Under the pieces are notes generated by a model. It was given only the letters and a program-made list of their open reading frames with translations, ran no database searches and was not told where the DNA came from. From NCBI GenBank assembly GCA_937974275.1, contig CALJIF010000062.1, positions 1 to 64,000 of the forward strand: a DNA stretch of 64,000 nucleotides. Reading direction: 5' to 3'. This stretch comes from an uncultured Flavobacteriales bacterium. GTDB taxonomy: Bacteria > Bacteroidota > Bacteroidia > Palsa-965. The translations under genes were made by a program, and so were the position numbers. Positions 28,041-35,453 of this stretch are shown here, in pieces; position 1 is the first letter of the stretch; every line of letters begins with the position of its first letter.

Positions 28041-28152
28041 GCCATTTGTTGTGCTAATTGTGCCACATACTAGGTGATAAAATGTGTAAATAGTTGTAAA
28101 TTAGTGATCTGTGGAGTTGATGGGACTTACGATCCCTGAAATCACAAGCATT

Positions 28153-28168
28153 TGGCACACGCTTTGCA
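28153..28168 (+). promoter_or_regulatory. Putative sigma-54 (-24/-12) promoter
   Basis: TGGCAC, five bases, TTGCA: the GG (28154-28155) and GC (28166-28167) dinucleotides are exactly 12 bases apart, as RpoN requires. Transcription would start near 28179, about 24 bases before the ATG at 28203. No TAnnTTTG is present in the gap. A sigma-54 activator would be needed and is not encoded in this window. Confidence 0.6.
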
Positions 28169-28202
28169 CTTTATCAGGAAACGCAACTAAAATTTGTCAA
28201 TC

Positions 28203-28991
28203 ATGAAACGCCTGATGTTCTCTTTAGCAATCCTAAGTACCTTGTCTGTATGGGCAGGTTCCGGCGAGGAGAATTCGTACCGCAAAGTAGATAACGCAGC
28301 ATTTAAACGCGGCGAATCCTTGAAGTTTCGTATTCATTATGGAACCATCAATGCCGGTGAAGCTGTAGTTGTCATTGATCAATCGAACAAACCGATTCAC
28401 GGAAGAAGTACGCTTCACGCAGTAGGTAAAGGTTATTCATTGGGTGCATTCGACTGGTTTTTCAAAGTGCGCGATCATTACGAAACCTATATGGACGAAG
28501 CTGCATTAATCCCATGGATATTTGTGCGCAACGTAGATGAAGGTGGCTTTAAGATCAATCAAAATCAAATCTTCGACCACAAAAACGGAAAAGTATTATC
28601 CAACGGGAAGTCTGTGGTAGTGCCGAAGAATATTCAGGATATGTTATCATCTTTCTACTTCGCTCGTACGATAGATTTCAGCAAAGCTAAAGTAGGAGAT
28701 GTATTTTCTATCCCGACGTTTGTGGACGATGAAATCTGGGAACTTAAAATGCGATACATCGGCACCGAAACAATTAAGTCGCAAGTAGGCCGTGTAAATT
28801 GTTTGAAGTTCCGACCGATCGTGCAAAAGGGACGTGTGTTTAAGAAAGAAGAAGACATGACCGTTTGGATATCGAACGATCAGGCGAAAGTTCCGATTCG
28901 TGCAGAAGCTGAGATTCTGGTAGGTGCGGTGAAAATGGATTTGGTAGGTTATTCAGGGTTAACAGCACCGCTGAATATTCAAAAGAAATAA
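28203..28991 (+). CDS. DUF3108-like envelope protein
   Basis: The protein has 262 residues from the ATG at 28203 (an in-frame TTG 9 bases earlier is less likely). A signal peptide (MKRLMFSLAILSTLSVWAG) precedes a beta-rich domain that looks like DUF3108: FKRGESLKFRIHYGTINAGEA, STLHAVGKGYSLGAFDWFFKVRDHYETY, and later VFSIPTFVDDEIWELKMRYIG. Members of the family are periplasmic and resemble lipoprotein-carrier folds; no enzymatic role is known. The gene stands alone between two terminators and appears to be driven by a sigma-54-type promoter. Confidence 0.85.
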   Translation: MKRLMFSLAILSTLSVWAGSGEENSYRKVDNAAFKRGESLKFRIHYGTINAGEAVVVIDQSNKPIHGRSTLHAVGKGYSLGAFDWFFKVRDHYETYMDEAALIPWIFVRNVDEGGFKINQNQIFDHKNGKVLSNGKSVVVPKNIQDMLSSFYFARTIDFSKAKVGDVFSIPTFVDDEIWELKMRYIGTETIKSQVGRVNCLKFRPIVQKGRVFKKEEDMTVWISNDQAKVPIRAEAEILVGAVKMDLVGYSGLTAPLNIQKK

Positions 28992-29011
28992 AGGTTTATT
29001 ACATCCCCCGG

Positions 29012-29041
29012 AGCGCGGTATTTCGTAAGGAATGCCGCGCT
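29012..29041 (+). terminator. Stem-loop terminator after DUF3108-like gene
   Basis: AGCGCGGTATT pairs with AATGCCGCGCT (one G-T pair) around an 8-base loop. The T-run after it is weak, but the position 20 bases past the stop is right. Confidence 0.65.
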
Positions 29042-29050
29042 TTGCATTTC

Positions 29051-29064
29051 ATGACAGGTGTCAT
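29051..29064 (+). promoter_or_regulatory. Palindromic operator ATGAC-N4-GTCAT upstream of tryptophan 2,3-dioxygenase
   Basis: The 5-4-5 palindrome ATGAC AGGT GTCAT is centred at 29057.5, 34.5 bases before the TTTG of a TA-T-TTTG element (29089-29095). An identical 5-4-5 palindrome occurs upstream of hmgA at almost the same offset. The spacing corresponds to about -41 from the predicted start, the class II position of CRP/FNR-type activators. The regulator is not identified. Confidence 0.55.
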
Positions 29065-29114
29065 TTTTTTAACGGTATGTAATTTCCGTATTTTGAAATC
29101 CAACAACAACAGTT

Positions 29115-30047
29115 ATGAGCGACATTCCGCAAGACCATCTGGACACCGTTAAAAAGATTGAAGAGAAATACGCCGCGTTGCACCAGGATGCAGGTTCGTT
29201 TTTAAAAGGCTTTTTATATCAACGCCCGCTTACGTATTGGGATTACGTTGAAGTAGATACACTTTTAACCTTACAGAAACCACGCACCAATTATCCGGAT
29301 GAGCCTATTTTCATCATGTACCATCAGGTAACGGAGTTGTTGCTGAAATTGATAGTTCATGAATTAGAACAGATTGTTCACGCCGAAGAAAACAATGCAG
29401 ATTTCTTCACCGTGAAATTGGAACGCGTGAATCGTTATGCCGGAATTTTAACGCAATCATTCAGTGTGATGCGAGAAGGCATGGACTACGATCAGTACAA
29501 CGAATTCCGTTTAGCATTAGCTCCTGCAAGCGGCTTTCAGTCGGCGCAGTTTCGTGTAATTGAAATCATGTGTACTACTTTACACTACCTGCTCAATCAT
29601 CGTGTCAAAGGCTCAATGTCTCCTGATGCGAGCATTGATGAGTTGTTTGGTGAGTTGTATTGGCTCGATGCAGGATATGATCGGAAGACAGGACGCAAAA
29701 CACAATTGATGCAATTGTTTGAAGAGAAGTATCTGGATAGCTTTAAGCGTCTTGCTGCAGAGATGCGTAACCAACATGTGTTAAGTCGTTATCACAGCAT
29801 GCTGAATGCCGGCGCTGATGTTACTCGTTTGAAACACGCGCTGCGCAATTTTGATCATACGTACAATGTGATATGGCCACTGGCACATTTAAAAACTGCC
29901 GAATATTATTTGAATTCCCGCGGAGAAGGAAAAGCGGCAACGGGAGGAAGTGAATGGCAAAAGTATTTGCATCCGTCCTACCAGCGACGCATCTTTTTCC
30001 CTGAGTTGTGGACTGAAGAGGAATTAAATAATTGGGGGCAGTTTTAA
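29115..30047 (+). CDS. kynA: Tryptophan 2,3-dioxygenase family protein
   Basis: The protein has 310 residues. It would be the haem enzyme that opens the indole ring of tryptophan to N-formylkynurenine, the first step of the kynurenine route. The substrate-binding and haem-proximal segments are recognisable: EPIFIMYHQVTELLLKL with the distal His of the MxHQ type, EFRLALAPASGFQSAQFR with the carboxylate-binding Arg, and the C-terminal GGSEWQKYL near PELW. Bacteroidota have divergent relatives, so substrate should be confirmed. No kynureninase or formamidase gene is next to it. It overlaps the convergent outer-membrane gene by 4 bases at the stops. Confidence 0.87.
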   Translation: MSDIPQDHLDTVKKIEEKYAALHQDAGSFLKGFLYQRPLTYWDYVEVDTLLTLQKPRTNYPDEPIFIMYHQVTELLLKLIVHELEQIVHAEENNADFFTVKLERVNRYAGILTQSFSVMREGMDYDQYNEFRLALAPASGFQSAQFRVIEIMCTTLHYLLNHRVKGSMSPDASIDELFGELYWLDAGYDRKTGRKTQLMQLFEEKYLDSFKRLAAEMRNQHVLSRYHSMLNAGADVTRLKHALRNFDHTYNVIWPLAHLKTAEYYLNSRGEGKAATGGSEWQKYLHPSYQRRIFFPELWTEEELNNWGQF

Positions 30048-30760
30048 CGTCCGCCCAAACGTAACATCAGCGATACTGAAAGTGAAGAGTAACCCACTTT
30101 AACGGGATGATCTTCCCATTCTAAACCAATGTGACGCGCCAGATAGCTTGGTGTGCGCGGAATAACAGCCTGCCATTGCGCCTGAATGCGATAAAATTTT
30201 CCTTCTTTACCCAATACAATTCCGGGTGTCCAGGATGGGAACAAGGTATTGTTCCAAATAGTTTTAGTGGTTGTTTCGATCGTAAAATCACCGGCAAAGT
30301 GTTGTACTTCTTTTGTTGTTAAACGCAGTTTTTGTTTACCGAAACATATCAAATCTAAACGCACAAACACACCATTCTCTCCTTTAGCCAGTGCGTTTAA
30401 TACGCCAACGGCAGTCATGCTGTGTTTGTAATCGTAATTGTAGGAATACAACGTGTCGGAGGCAAATGCCGAATTCTTCATGCCTTCATAATGAAAGGTA
30501 AACAGCGACAAGACCAGGCCGTTGTCCAGTTCAAAATCCAGACCGAAGTTCAATCCCGTAGCAAAGCGTTGCATTTTAAAAGGAGTCTGCACTGAAGCCT
30601 GACTGTTAAAAGCGCTCAGAATGTTATTGATTCTCGGATTGATCATGTAACTGACAGAAGGGCCCGCGGTAATCGCAATTTGTGAACGTACAGCGGATGT
30701 AATACATGTCAATGCAATAGCAATTGCTACAAGTGATTTTGGGCCGGAAAGGAGTTTCAT
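30044..30760 (-). CDS. Outer-membrane beta-barrel protein
   Basis: The protein has 238 residues from the ATG at 30760, chosen because it starts the signal peptide (MKLLSGPKSLVAIAIALTCI). The mature chain shows alternating strands (ITAGPSVSYMI, GLNFGLDFELDNGLVLSLFTFHYEG) and ends in SLSVSLMLRLGGR, fitting a small PorT/OmpW-like barrel. No specific family is recognised. A TACATTTA promoter-like element lies at 30780-30787. Confidence 0.78.
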   Translation of the reverse strand: MKLLSGPKSLVAIAIALTCITSAVRSQIAITAGPSVSYMINPRINNILSAFNSQASVQTPFKMQRFATGLNFGLDFELDNGLVLSLFTFHYEGMKNSAFASDTLYSYNYDYKHSMTAVGVLNALAKGENGVFVRLDLICFGKQKLRLTTKEVQHFAGDFTIETTTKTIWNNTLFPSWTPGIVLGKEGKFYRIQAQWQAVIPRTPSYLARHIGLEWEDHPVKVGYSSLSVSLMLRLGGR

Positions 30761-30922
30761 AAGGGGAGTATAGGGTGAGTAAATGTAGTATTTAAGATCT
30801 TTTGTTGGCATAATTCTTCGAAAGATGAAAAGTCACATCGTTTTGTAGGGCGATTATAATTAGCTGAAAATCAATAACTAATGAGTATTTTTGAGGAGAT
30901 GAATAAAAAATACCGGCAGGGG

Positions 30923-30948
30923 TGTAACTTACTGCTGCCGAAATCGTC
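30923..30948 (+). promoter_or_regulatory. Putative ECF-sigma promoter (TGTAAC-N16-CGTC)
   Basis: TGTAAC (30923-30928) and CGTC (30945-30948) are 16 bases apart and about 29 bases before the ATG of the sigma-factor gene. The pattern (AAC at -35, CGTC at -10) is typical of promoters read by ECF sigma factors. It therefore suggests the operon activates itself. A TATTTTTG element at 30886-30893 might serve the vegetative sigma factor. Confidence 0.5.
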
Positions 30949-30976
30949 TTATTCTCAAAACGCACCCGATTGAGCC

Positions 30977-31462
30977 ATGACCGTAGAAGAATTTAACCGC
31001 TGTGTTGACCTGTACTCAGACAGCTTGTACCGCTTCATTTTGAAGAATGTCAGGGATAAAGACAAAGCCAAAGACATTGTTCAGGATACTTATGAAAAAT
31101 TGTGGATGAAAGTTTCTGAAACAGAGGCGAAGAATGCGAAGTCATACATGTTTACTACGGCGTACAGAACCATGATAGACGTGCTTCGTAAAGATCAGCG
31201 ACAGGGCTCGATGGATGAGGTGGCGATGGCAGCTGTTTCGCACAACAAACAATACAGCGACCTGAAAGAAATTCTTCAGGAAGCATTAGGCAAACTGCCG
31301 GAAATACAACGTTCTGTAATTATGTTGCGCGATTATGAAGGGTATTCTTATCAGGAAATCGGTGAAATCACCAACCTAACTGAATCCCAAGTGAAGGTGT
31401 ATATCTTCCGGGCACGAACATTTTTGAAAAATTACATTGGTAGCATCGAAAAAGTAGTTTAA
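30977..31462 (+). CDS. ECF-type RNA polymerase sigma factor
   Basis: The protein has 161 residues with the two-domain layout of extracytoplasmic-function sigma factors. Region 2 (residues about 10-70) contains KDIVQDTYEKLW for -10 recognition. Region 4 (about 100-155) contains ALGKLPEIQRSVIMLRDYEG and the helix-turn-helix YSYQEIGEITNLTESQVK for -35 recognition. It is followed after 3 bases by a gene for a single-span membrane protein with anti-sigma-like features. The pair forms a signalling unit responding to an envelope signal, by inference. Confidence 0.95.
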   Translation: MTVEEFNRCVDLYSDSLYRFILKNVRDKDKAKDIVQDTYEKLWMKVSETEAKNAKSYMFTTAYRTMIDVLRKDQRQGSMDEVAMAAVSHNKQYSDLKEILQEALGKLPEIQRSVIMLRDYEGYSYQEIGEITNLTESQVKVYIFRARTFLKNYIGSIEKVV

Positions 31463-31465
31463 CAC

Positions 31466-33163
31466 ATGAACATAAATCGCCATAACTATGAAGCCTGGTT
31501 GCTCGATTATATCGAGGGCAATCTCTCTGCGGAGCAGGTGGATGAGTTATTGGTGTTCCTTGATGCGAATCCTGAATTAAAAGCGACGTTGGACGATTAC
31601 AGAAATATCTCATTTGAAACCGGCGAAGAAATTCGCTTTGATGCGAAAGAGGCGTTGAAGAAATCAAACGATGTAATCAACAACGAACCGGCTGCACCAT
31701 TGGAATTAATGATTGCCGTGATGGAAGGCACTTGCACAGCGGAGGAATTGAAAATGTGGGAGCGAGCGCTGAAGAACAATCCGAAGCTGGAACAAGAATT
31801 TCATCTCTTACAGCAAACACGTTTGAGCCCGGATCTTTCGGTTGTGTTTGACGATAAGGAAATGTTAAAGCGTAACGCAGAAACAATCACTCTGGCAAAC
31901 TACGAAGAGTGGATGATCGCTGCGTTTGAAGGAACATTGCGTGCAGAACAACACGAGCAGTGGAATGCATTTGTTGCGCAACATCCGGAAATACAACAGG
32001 AATACGAAGCATTACAACAGACCAAGTTGGTTGCGGATGATGTTGTTTTTGAACATAAAGCCGCACTGAAACGCACCGCTCCTGATGTCAATCGATTCGA
32101 AGAACTGGTATTGGGTGCATTGGATCAAACGCTCACAACCGCTGAGCAAGCGGAATGGAAGCTACTGTTGCAGTTATATCCGCATTTGCAACTGGAGTTC
32201 GATCAGTTACGTCAAACTGTTGTGCAGCCGGATACAACGATAGTATTTGCAGATAAAGCAAGTTTGAAACGTACGGCATTTACCATCAACTCCGAAAACA
32301 TTGATGTGGTATGCATGCAAGCTGCAGAAGGAACGCTTTCCGTAATGGAACAGCAAACCTTGAACGAGTATCTGAAAGTTCATCCTGAATATGCTGCATT
32401 AATCAGCGCTTACCGTAATACAATAGTTACTCCTGATACTACCGTTGTTTTCGAGGATAAGAAATCGTTGTACCGCAAGGAACGCGGAGCATGGTTCTGG
32501 TTGCCCGGTGTACAATGGTCGGCGGCAGCAGCTGTTGCGATTTTGATTACGATCGGATTGTGGAATATCGGTAGTGAAGAATTGAATAACAACGGTAACG
32601 GATTCGCGGTTAATAACAATTCCACCGTTCCCGGTACAAAACCGAACAACGCCAATTCAGGAAATACCTCCGGTTCACCAATCGCTAATGTGGATAATAC
32701 AACAGTTGTAGGCGGCGCAAAACCTGTGCTCACTGCAGGATTGAACACGACAGTTACAACTCCTGTTGCTGCGAAATCGGTGAATTGGAATACTATTGAA
32801 CCTTCAGTTGTACGCTTGGCTTCAAACACTATCAATCCGGCAGCGGCTGAATTCTCTGATGCATTTTACAACACATTGAATCAGGCTGCTCCTGCGACTA
32901 GCAATAACACTGCAATCTCTGCGGGTCAATACGCAATGCAATGGATGAAAACAAAATTGGATCGTCGTCCGAATGTTGATCCTGAATTGGTAGAAGAGGT
33001 TCTGGTAGCTAACAACGGCACTCGTGTAGATGGTTGGGATTTAGCCATGAGTGCTGTGAATCGCGTAGGAAGCGCTACCGGTGGCAAACTTCAAATGAAT
33101 CGTGAAATTGATGACATGGTAGTACATGTCGGCAAATACGAATTGCGATTCGGAGCGAAATAA
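31466..33163 (+). CDS. Membrane-anchored anti-sigma-like protein with five tandem cytoplasmic modules
   Basis: The protein has 565 residues. Five tandem modules of about 67 residues fill positions 7-338. Each has a helical part with an EG(T/N)L..E core (YIEGNLSAEQ, VMEGTCTAEE, AFEGTLRAEQ, ALDQTLTTAE, AAEGTLSVME) and ends in a signature like FDDKEMLKR or FEDKKSLYR. One transmembrane segment follows at 351-367 (SAAAAVAILITIGLW). An Asn/Gly/Thr-rich linker then leads to a C-terminal extracytoplasmic domain. Position directly behind the sigma gene suggests an anti-sigma factor, but the classical zinc-binding HxxxCxxC is absent. Why five copies of the module exist is unknown. Confidence 0.85.
   Translation: MNINRHNYEAWLLDYIEGNLSAEQVDELLVFLDANPELKATLDDYRNISFETGEEIRFDAKEALKKSNDVINNEPAAPLELMIAVMEGTCTAEELKMWERALKNNPKLEQEFHLLQQTRLSPDLSVVFDDKEMLKRNAETITLANYEEWMIAAFEGTLRAEQHEQWNAFVAQHPEIQQEYEALQQTKLVADDVVFEHKAALKRTAPDVNRFEELVLGALDQTLTTAEQAEWKLLLQLYPHLQLEFDQLRQTVVQPDTTIVFADKASLKRTAFTINSENIDVVCMQAAEGTLSVMEQQTLNEYLKVHPEYAALISAYRNTIVTPDTTVVFEDKKSLYRKERGAWFWLPGVQWSAAAAVAILITIGLWNIGSEELNNNGNGFAVNNNSTVPGTKPNNANSGNTSGSPIANVDNTTVVGGAKPVLTAGLNTTVTTPVAAKSVNWNTIEPSVVRLASNTINPAAAEFSDAFYNTLNQAAPATSNNTAISAGQYAMQWMKTKLDRRPNVDPELVEEVLVANNGTRVDGWDLAMSAVNRVGSATGGKLQMNREIDDMVVHVGKYELRFGAK
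31484..32479 (+). repeat. Five in-frame tandem repeats of about 200 bases in the anti-sigma-like gene
   Basis: At protein level the repeats start near residues 7, 76, 144, 209 and 277. The signature F-x-(D/H)-K-x-x-L-(K/Y)-(R/K) recurs at 58, 128, 195, 261 and 329, so the period is 66-70 residues. At DNA level they are diverged, which points to old duplications. Confidence 0.85.
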
Positions 33164-33236
33164 TCCGCTTAACATTCTTCAACATTTCCGTGAATTTGTT
33201 TGTTGTAAATTGCAGTAACAACTTGCAAACAGCTAC

Positions 33237-33749
33237 ATGCGAATGATTACGGCAGCACTTTTTATTTCTTTGAGTATTTCCTGTTTACAGCCGGATACCG
33301 TCCCTACTGACTCTGTTGCAATTGTTGTTGACTCAACAAAAACTAAAATGGATTCTACAAGCATTGCAAAGTCTGACGAAGAATGGCGTAAAACACTAAC
33401 TCCCGAGCAATATTATATTTTGCGACAGAAAGGCACCGAACGTCCTTACACCGGAAAGTATTGGAACACCAAAGAAGCAGGACTGTACAAATGCGCCGGT
33501 TGTCAGGCTCCCTTGTTTACTTCCGATCAGAAGTTCGACTCCCACTGCGGATGGCCGAGTTTTTCTTTGCCCTGGGATTCAACTGCAGTGGCGTATACGC
33601 GAGATACTTCTCACGGCATGATTCGCACAGAGGTCACCTGCAAGAAGTGTGGCGGTCATTTGGGTCACGTGTTTGATGATGGCCCGCCTCCGACGAATTT
33701 GCGGTATTGCATCAACTCGGATGCGATGATCTTCGAAAAGAAGGAGTGA
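33237..33749 (+). CDS. msrB: Lipoprotein peptide-methionine (R)-S-oxide reductase
   Basis: The protein has 170 residues. A lipobox (ISLSISC) shows that this MsrB is lipid-anchored outside the cytoplasm. The reductase domain has both zinc-site CxxC pairs (CAGC, CKKC), the substrate motif HCGWPSF and the catalytic Cys158 in RYCINS, with GHLGHVFDDGP before it. It repairs oxidised methionine (R form) in envelope proteins. It starts 73 bases after the anti-sigma-like gene and is possibly co-transcribed, which would link that sigma factor to oxidative damage of the envelope; this link is inference. Confidence 0.95.
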   Translation: MRMITAALFISLSISCLQPDTVPTDSVAIVVDSTKTKMDSTSIAKSDEEWRKTLTPEQYYILRQKGTERPYTGKYWNTKEAGLYKCAGCQAPLFTSDQKFDSHCGWPSFSLPWDSTAVAYTRDTSHGMIRTEVTCKKCGGHLGHVFDDGPPPTNLRYCINSDAMIFEKKE

Positions 33750-33767
33750 GTCTAACGCGCGGAGTTC

Positions 33768-33775
33768 TATCTTTG
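33768..33775 (+). promoter_or_regulatory. -7 promoter element of purD (TATCTTTG), nearly leaderless
   Basis: TATCTTTG lies only 5 bases before the purD ATG at 33781, overlapping the end of the intergenic gap. The transcript would start on or next to the start codon. Confidence 0.6.
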
Positions 33776-33780
33776 CGCCC

Positions 33781-35070
33781 ATGAACGTTTTATTACTTGG
33801 TTCCGGCGGTCGTGAACATGCTTTCGCCTGGAAATTATCTCAAAGTCCGTTACTCAAAAAACTATACATCGCGCCAGGCAATTCAGGTACTGCGTTACAC
33901 GGTACGAACGTGGACATTTCCGCCACAGATTTTGCTGCGATTAAAAATTTCGTGTTGGAGCATGAGATTAGTTTGGTGGTTGTTGGTCCGGAAGATCCAT
34001 TGGTAAAAGGTGTGCATGATTTCTTTTTGAATGATGCGGCATTGAAACACATTCCGGTTATTGGTCCGCAGGCGCAAGGTGCACAGTTGGAGGGCAGTAA
34101 AGATTTTTCAAAACAATTCATGATTCGTCATGGAGTTCCTACGGCTGCATATCAGACCTTTACTAAAGACACCCTGCAGCAAGGCTTAGCATTTCTGGAA
34201 ACTTTGCAGCCACCGTATGTATTAAAGGCTGACGGACTCGCTGCCGGTAAAGGCGTTGTTATTCCGGCAACATTAGCGGATGCACAACAAGAACTTCACG
34301 CCATGTTGGCCGATGCTAAATTCGGCGCTGCCAGCAGTCGTGTGGTGATTGAAGAATTTTTGAAAGGTATCGAACTATCCGTTTTTGTATTAACGGATGG
34401 CAACTCTTATAAAATACTACCTGCAGCTAAAGATTATAAGCGCATCGGTGAAGGTGATACCGGGTTGAATACCGGAGGAATGGGGGCTGTGTCGCCTGTG
34501 CCTTTTGCAGACGCTGCATTTATTCAAAAGGTAGAAGAGAGAATTGTAAAACCAACGATCGAAGGTTTACGCAAAGATGGTATACCGTATGTCGGATTTA
34601 TATTTATCGGATTGATGAATGATCATGGCGATCCGAAAGTGATTGAATACAATTGCCGCATGGGCGATCCGGAAACGGAAGTGGTACTGCCGCGCATTCA
34701 AAGCGATTTGCTGGAACTATTTGTTGCAGTTGGTAAAAAGGAATTACATCGTGTTGAGCTGAAGATTGATGATCGCACTGCAACTACAGTCATGATGGTA
34801 GCCGGCGGATATCCCGGAGATTATGAGAAAGGCAAAGAAATCAGCGGTCTGGAAAAAGTTTCTGATGCGACGGTATTTCATGCAGGAACCAAACAGCAGA
34901 ACGGAAAAGTAGTGACCAATGGAGGACGTGTATTGGCTTTCACGGGCATGGGCGAATCGATTGAATCAGCACTTCAAATATCATTCGGCGCTGCGAGCAG
35001 CGTGAGTTTTGAGGGAGCGTATTACCGGCGCGATATCGGTAAAGATTTAATGGAATGGAAAGGATTCTAA
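33781..35070 (+). CDS. purD: Phosphoribosylamine-glycine ligase PurD
   Basis: The protein has 429 residues. It is an ATP-grasp enzyme joining glycine to phosphoribosylamine in the second step of purine synthesis. The N-terminal GSGGREHAFAWKL, the ATP-grasp segment KADGLAAGKGV, LNTGGMGAVSPVP and the metal-site segment NCRMGDPETEVVLPR match the family. The length is normal. It stands apart from purQ (36488), so the purine genes are scattered in this genome. Confidence 0.98.
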   Translation: MNVLLLGSGGREHAFAWKLSQSPLLKKLYIAPGNSGTALHGTNVDISATDFAAIKNFVLEHEISLVVVGPEDPLVKGVHDFFLNDAALKHIPVIGPQAQGAQLEGSKDFSKQFMIRHGVPTAAYQTFTKDTLQQGLAFLETLQPPYVLKADGLAAGKGVVIPATLADAQQELHAMLADAKFGAASSRVVIEEFLKGIELSVFVLTDGNSYKILPAAKDYKRIGEGDTGLNTGGMGAVSPVPFADAAFIQKVEERIVKPTIEGLRKDGIPYVGFIFIGLMNDHGDPKVIEYNCRMGDPETEVVLPRIQSDLLELFVAVGKKELHRVELKIDDRTATTVMMVAGGYPGDYEKGKEISGLEKVSDATVFHAGTKQQNGKVVTNGGRVLAFTGMGESIESALQISFGAASSVSFEGAYYRRDIGKDLMEWKGF

Positions 35071-35073
35071 ACT

Positions 35074-35105
35074 AAAAAATCCCGCTGAGAGGCGGGATTT
35101 TTTTA
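35074..35105. terminator. Bidirectional terminator between purD and the small membrane protein gene
   Basis: A GC-rich stem (ATCCCGC/GCGGGAT) is flanked by A-runs on one side and T-runs on the other, so it can stop transcription from both convergent genes. Confidence 0.85.
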
Positions 35106-35124
35106 TGCTATTTTGTTGAAAGAA

Positions 35125-35319
35125 CTACTTAATTGTTCCGTCTTTCGCAGCTTTCTTGTTATAATCATTCTGCATTTTCATCCAAGCGAAAAACGCAACG
35201 AATCCAACAGCGATCAGAACTTTGTTAGGAGAAAGTGTGTCGTAAGTCCACTCGAGCAATTCGAATGCCTTATAGAAAGCGCGACCTACAGCGTACCAGA
35301 AACCTTCTTGATTCATCAT
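35125..35319 (-). CDS. Small single-span membrane protein
   Basis: The protein has 64 residues with one transmembrane segment (VLIAVGFVAFFAWMKMQ), an aromatic-rich N-terminal amphipathic part (GFWYAVGRAFYKAFELLEW) and a charged tail (NDYNKKAAKDG). Reality is supported by a complete promoter upstream and a terminator downstream. Tandem ATGs (35319, 35316) leave the exact start open. No function is known; proteins of this size and form occur in Bacteroidota as conserved hypotheticals. Confidence 0.82.
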   Translation of the reverse strand: MMNQEGFWYAVGRAFYKAFELLEWTYDTLSPNKVLIAVGFVAFFAWMKMQNDYNKKAAKDGTIK

Positions 35320-35345
35320 AATCGTGTTGTTTTAAAATGAGTGCT

Positions 35346-35375
35346 CAAAAATAATAATTCATTTGAAATGACAAA
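35346..35375 (-). promoter_or_regulatory. Promoter of small membrane protein gene (TTTG-N18-TATTTTTG)
   Basis: Minus-strand TTTG (35372-35375) and TATTTTTG (35346-35353), spaced by 18 bases, match the phylum's consensus. The start would be about 20 bases before the ATG. Confidence 0.7.
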
Positions 35376-35453
35376 GCGGTTTCAGCGATGAGTTCTGTCA
35401 TCATTTAGCAATCCTGAACGGTATTCGGCTAAATTTGCCGAAACAATTCTGCT

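Noticed and set aside
27978..28150. Possible small RNA between the lipoprotein and the DUF3108-like gene
   Set aside because: Only a terminator hairpin and AT-rich sequence are visible; no promoter-plus-terminator pair defines an independent RNA.
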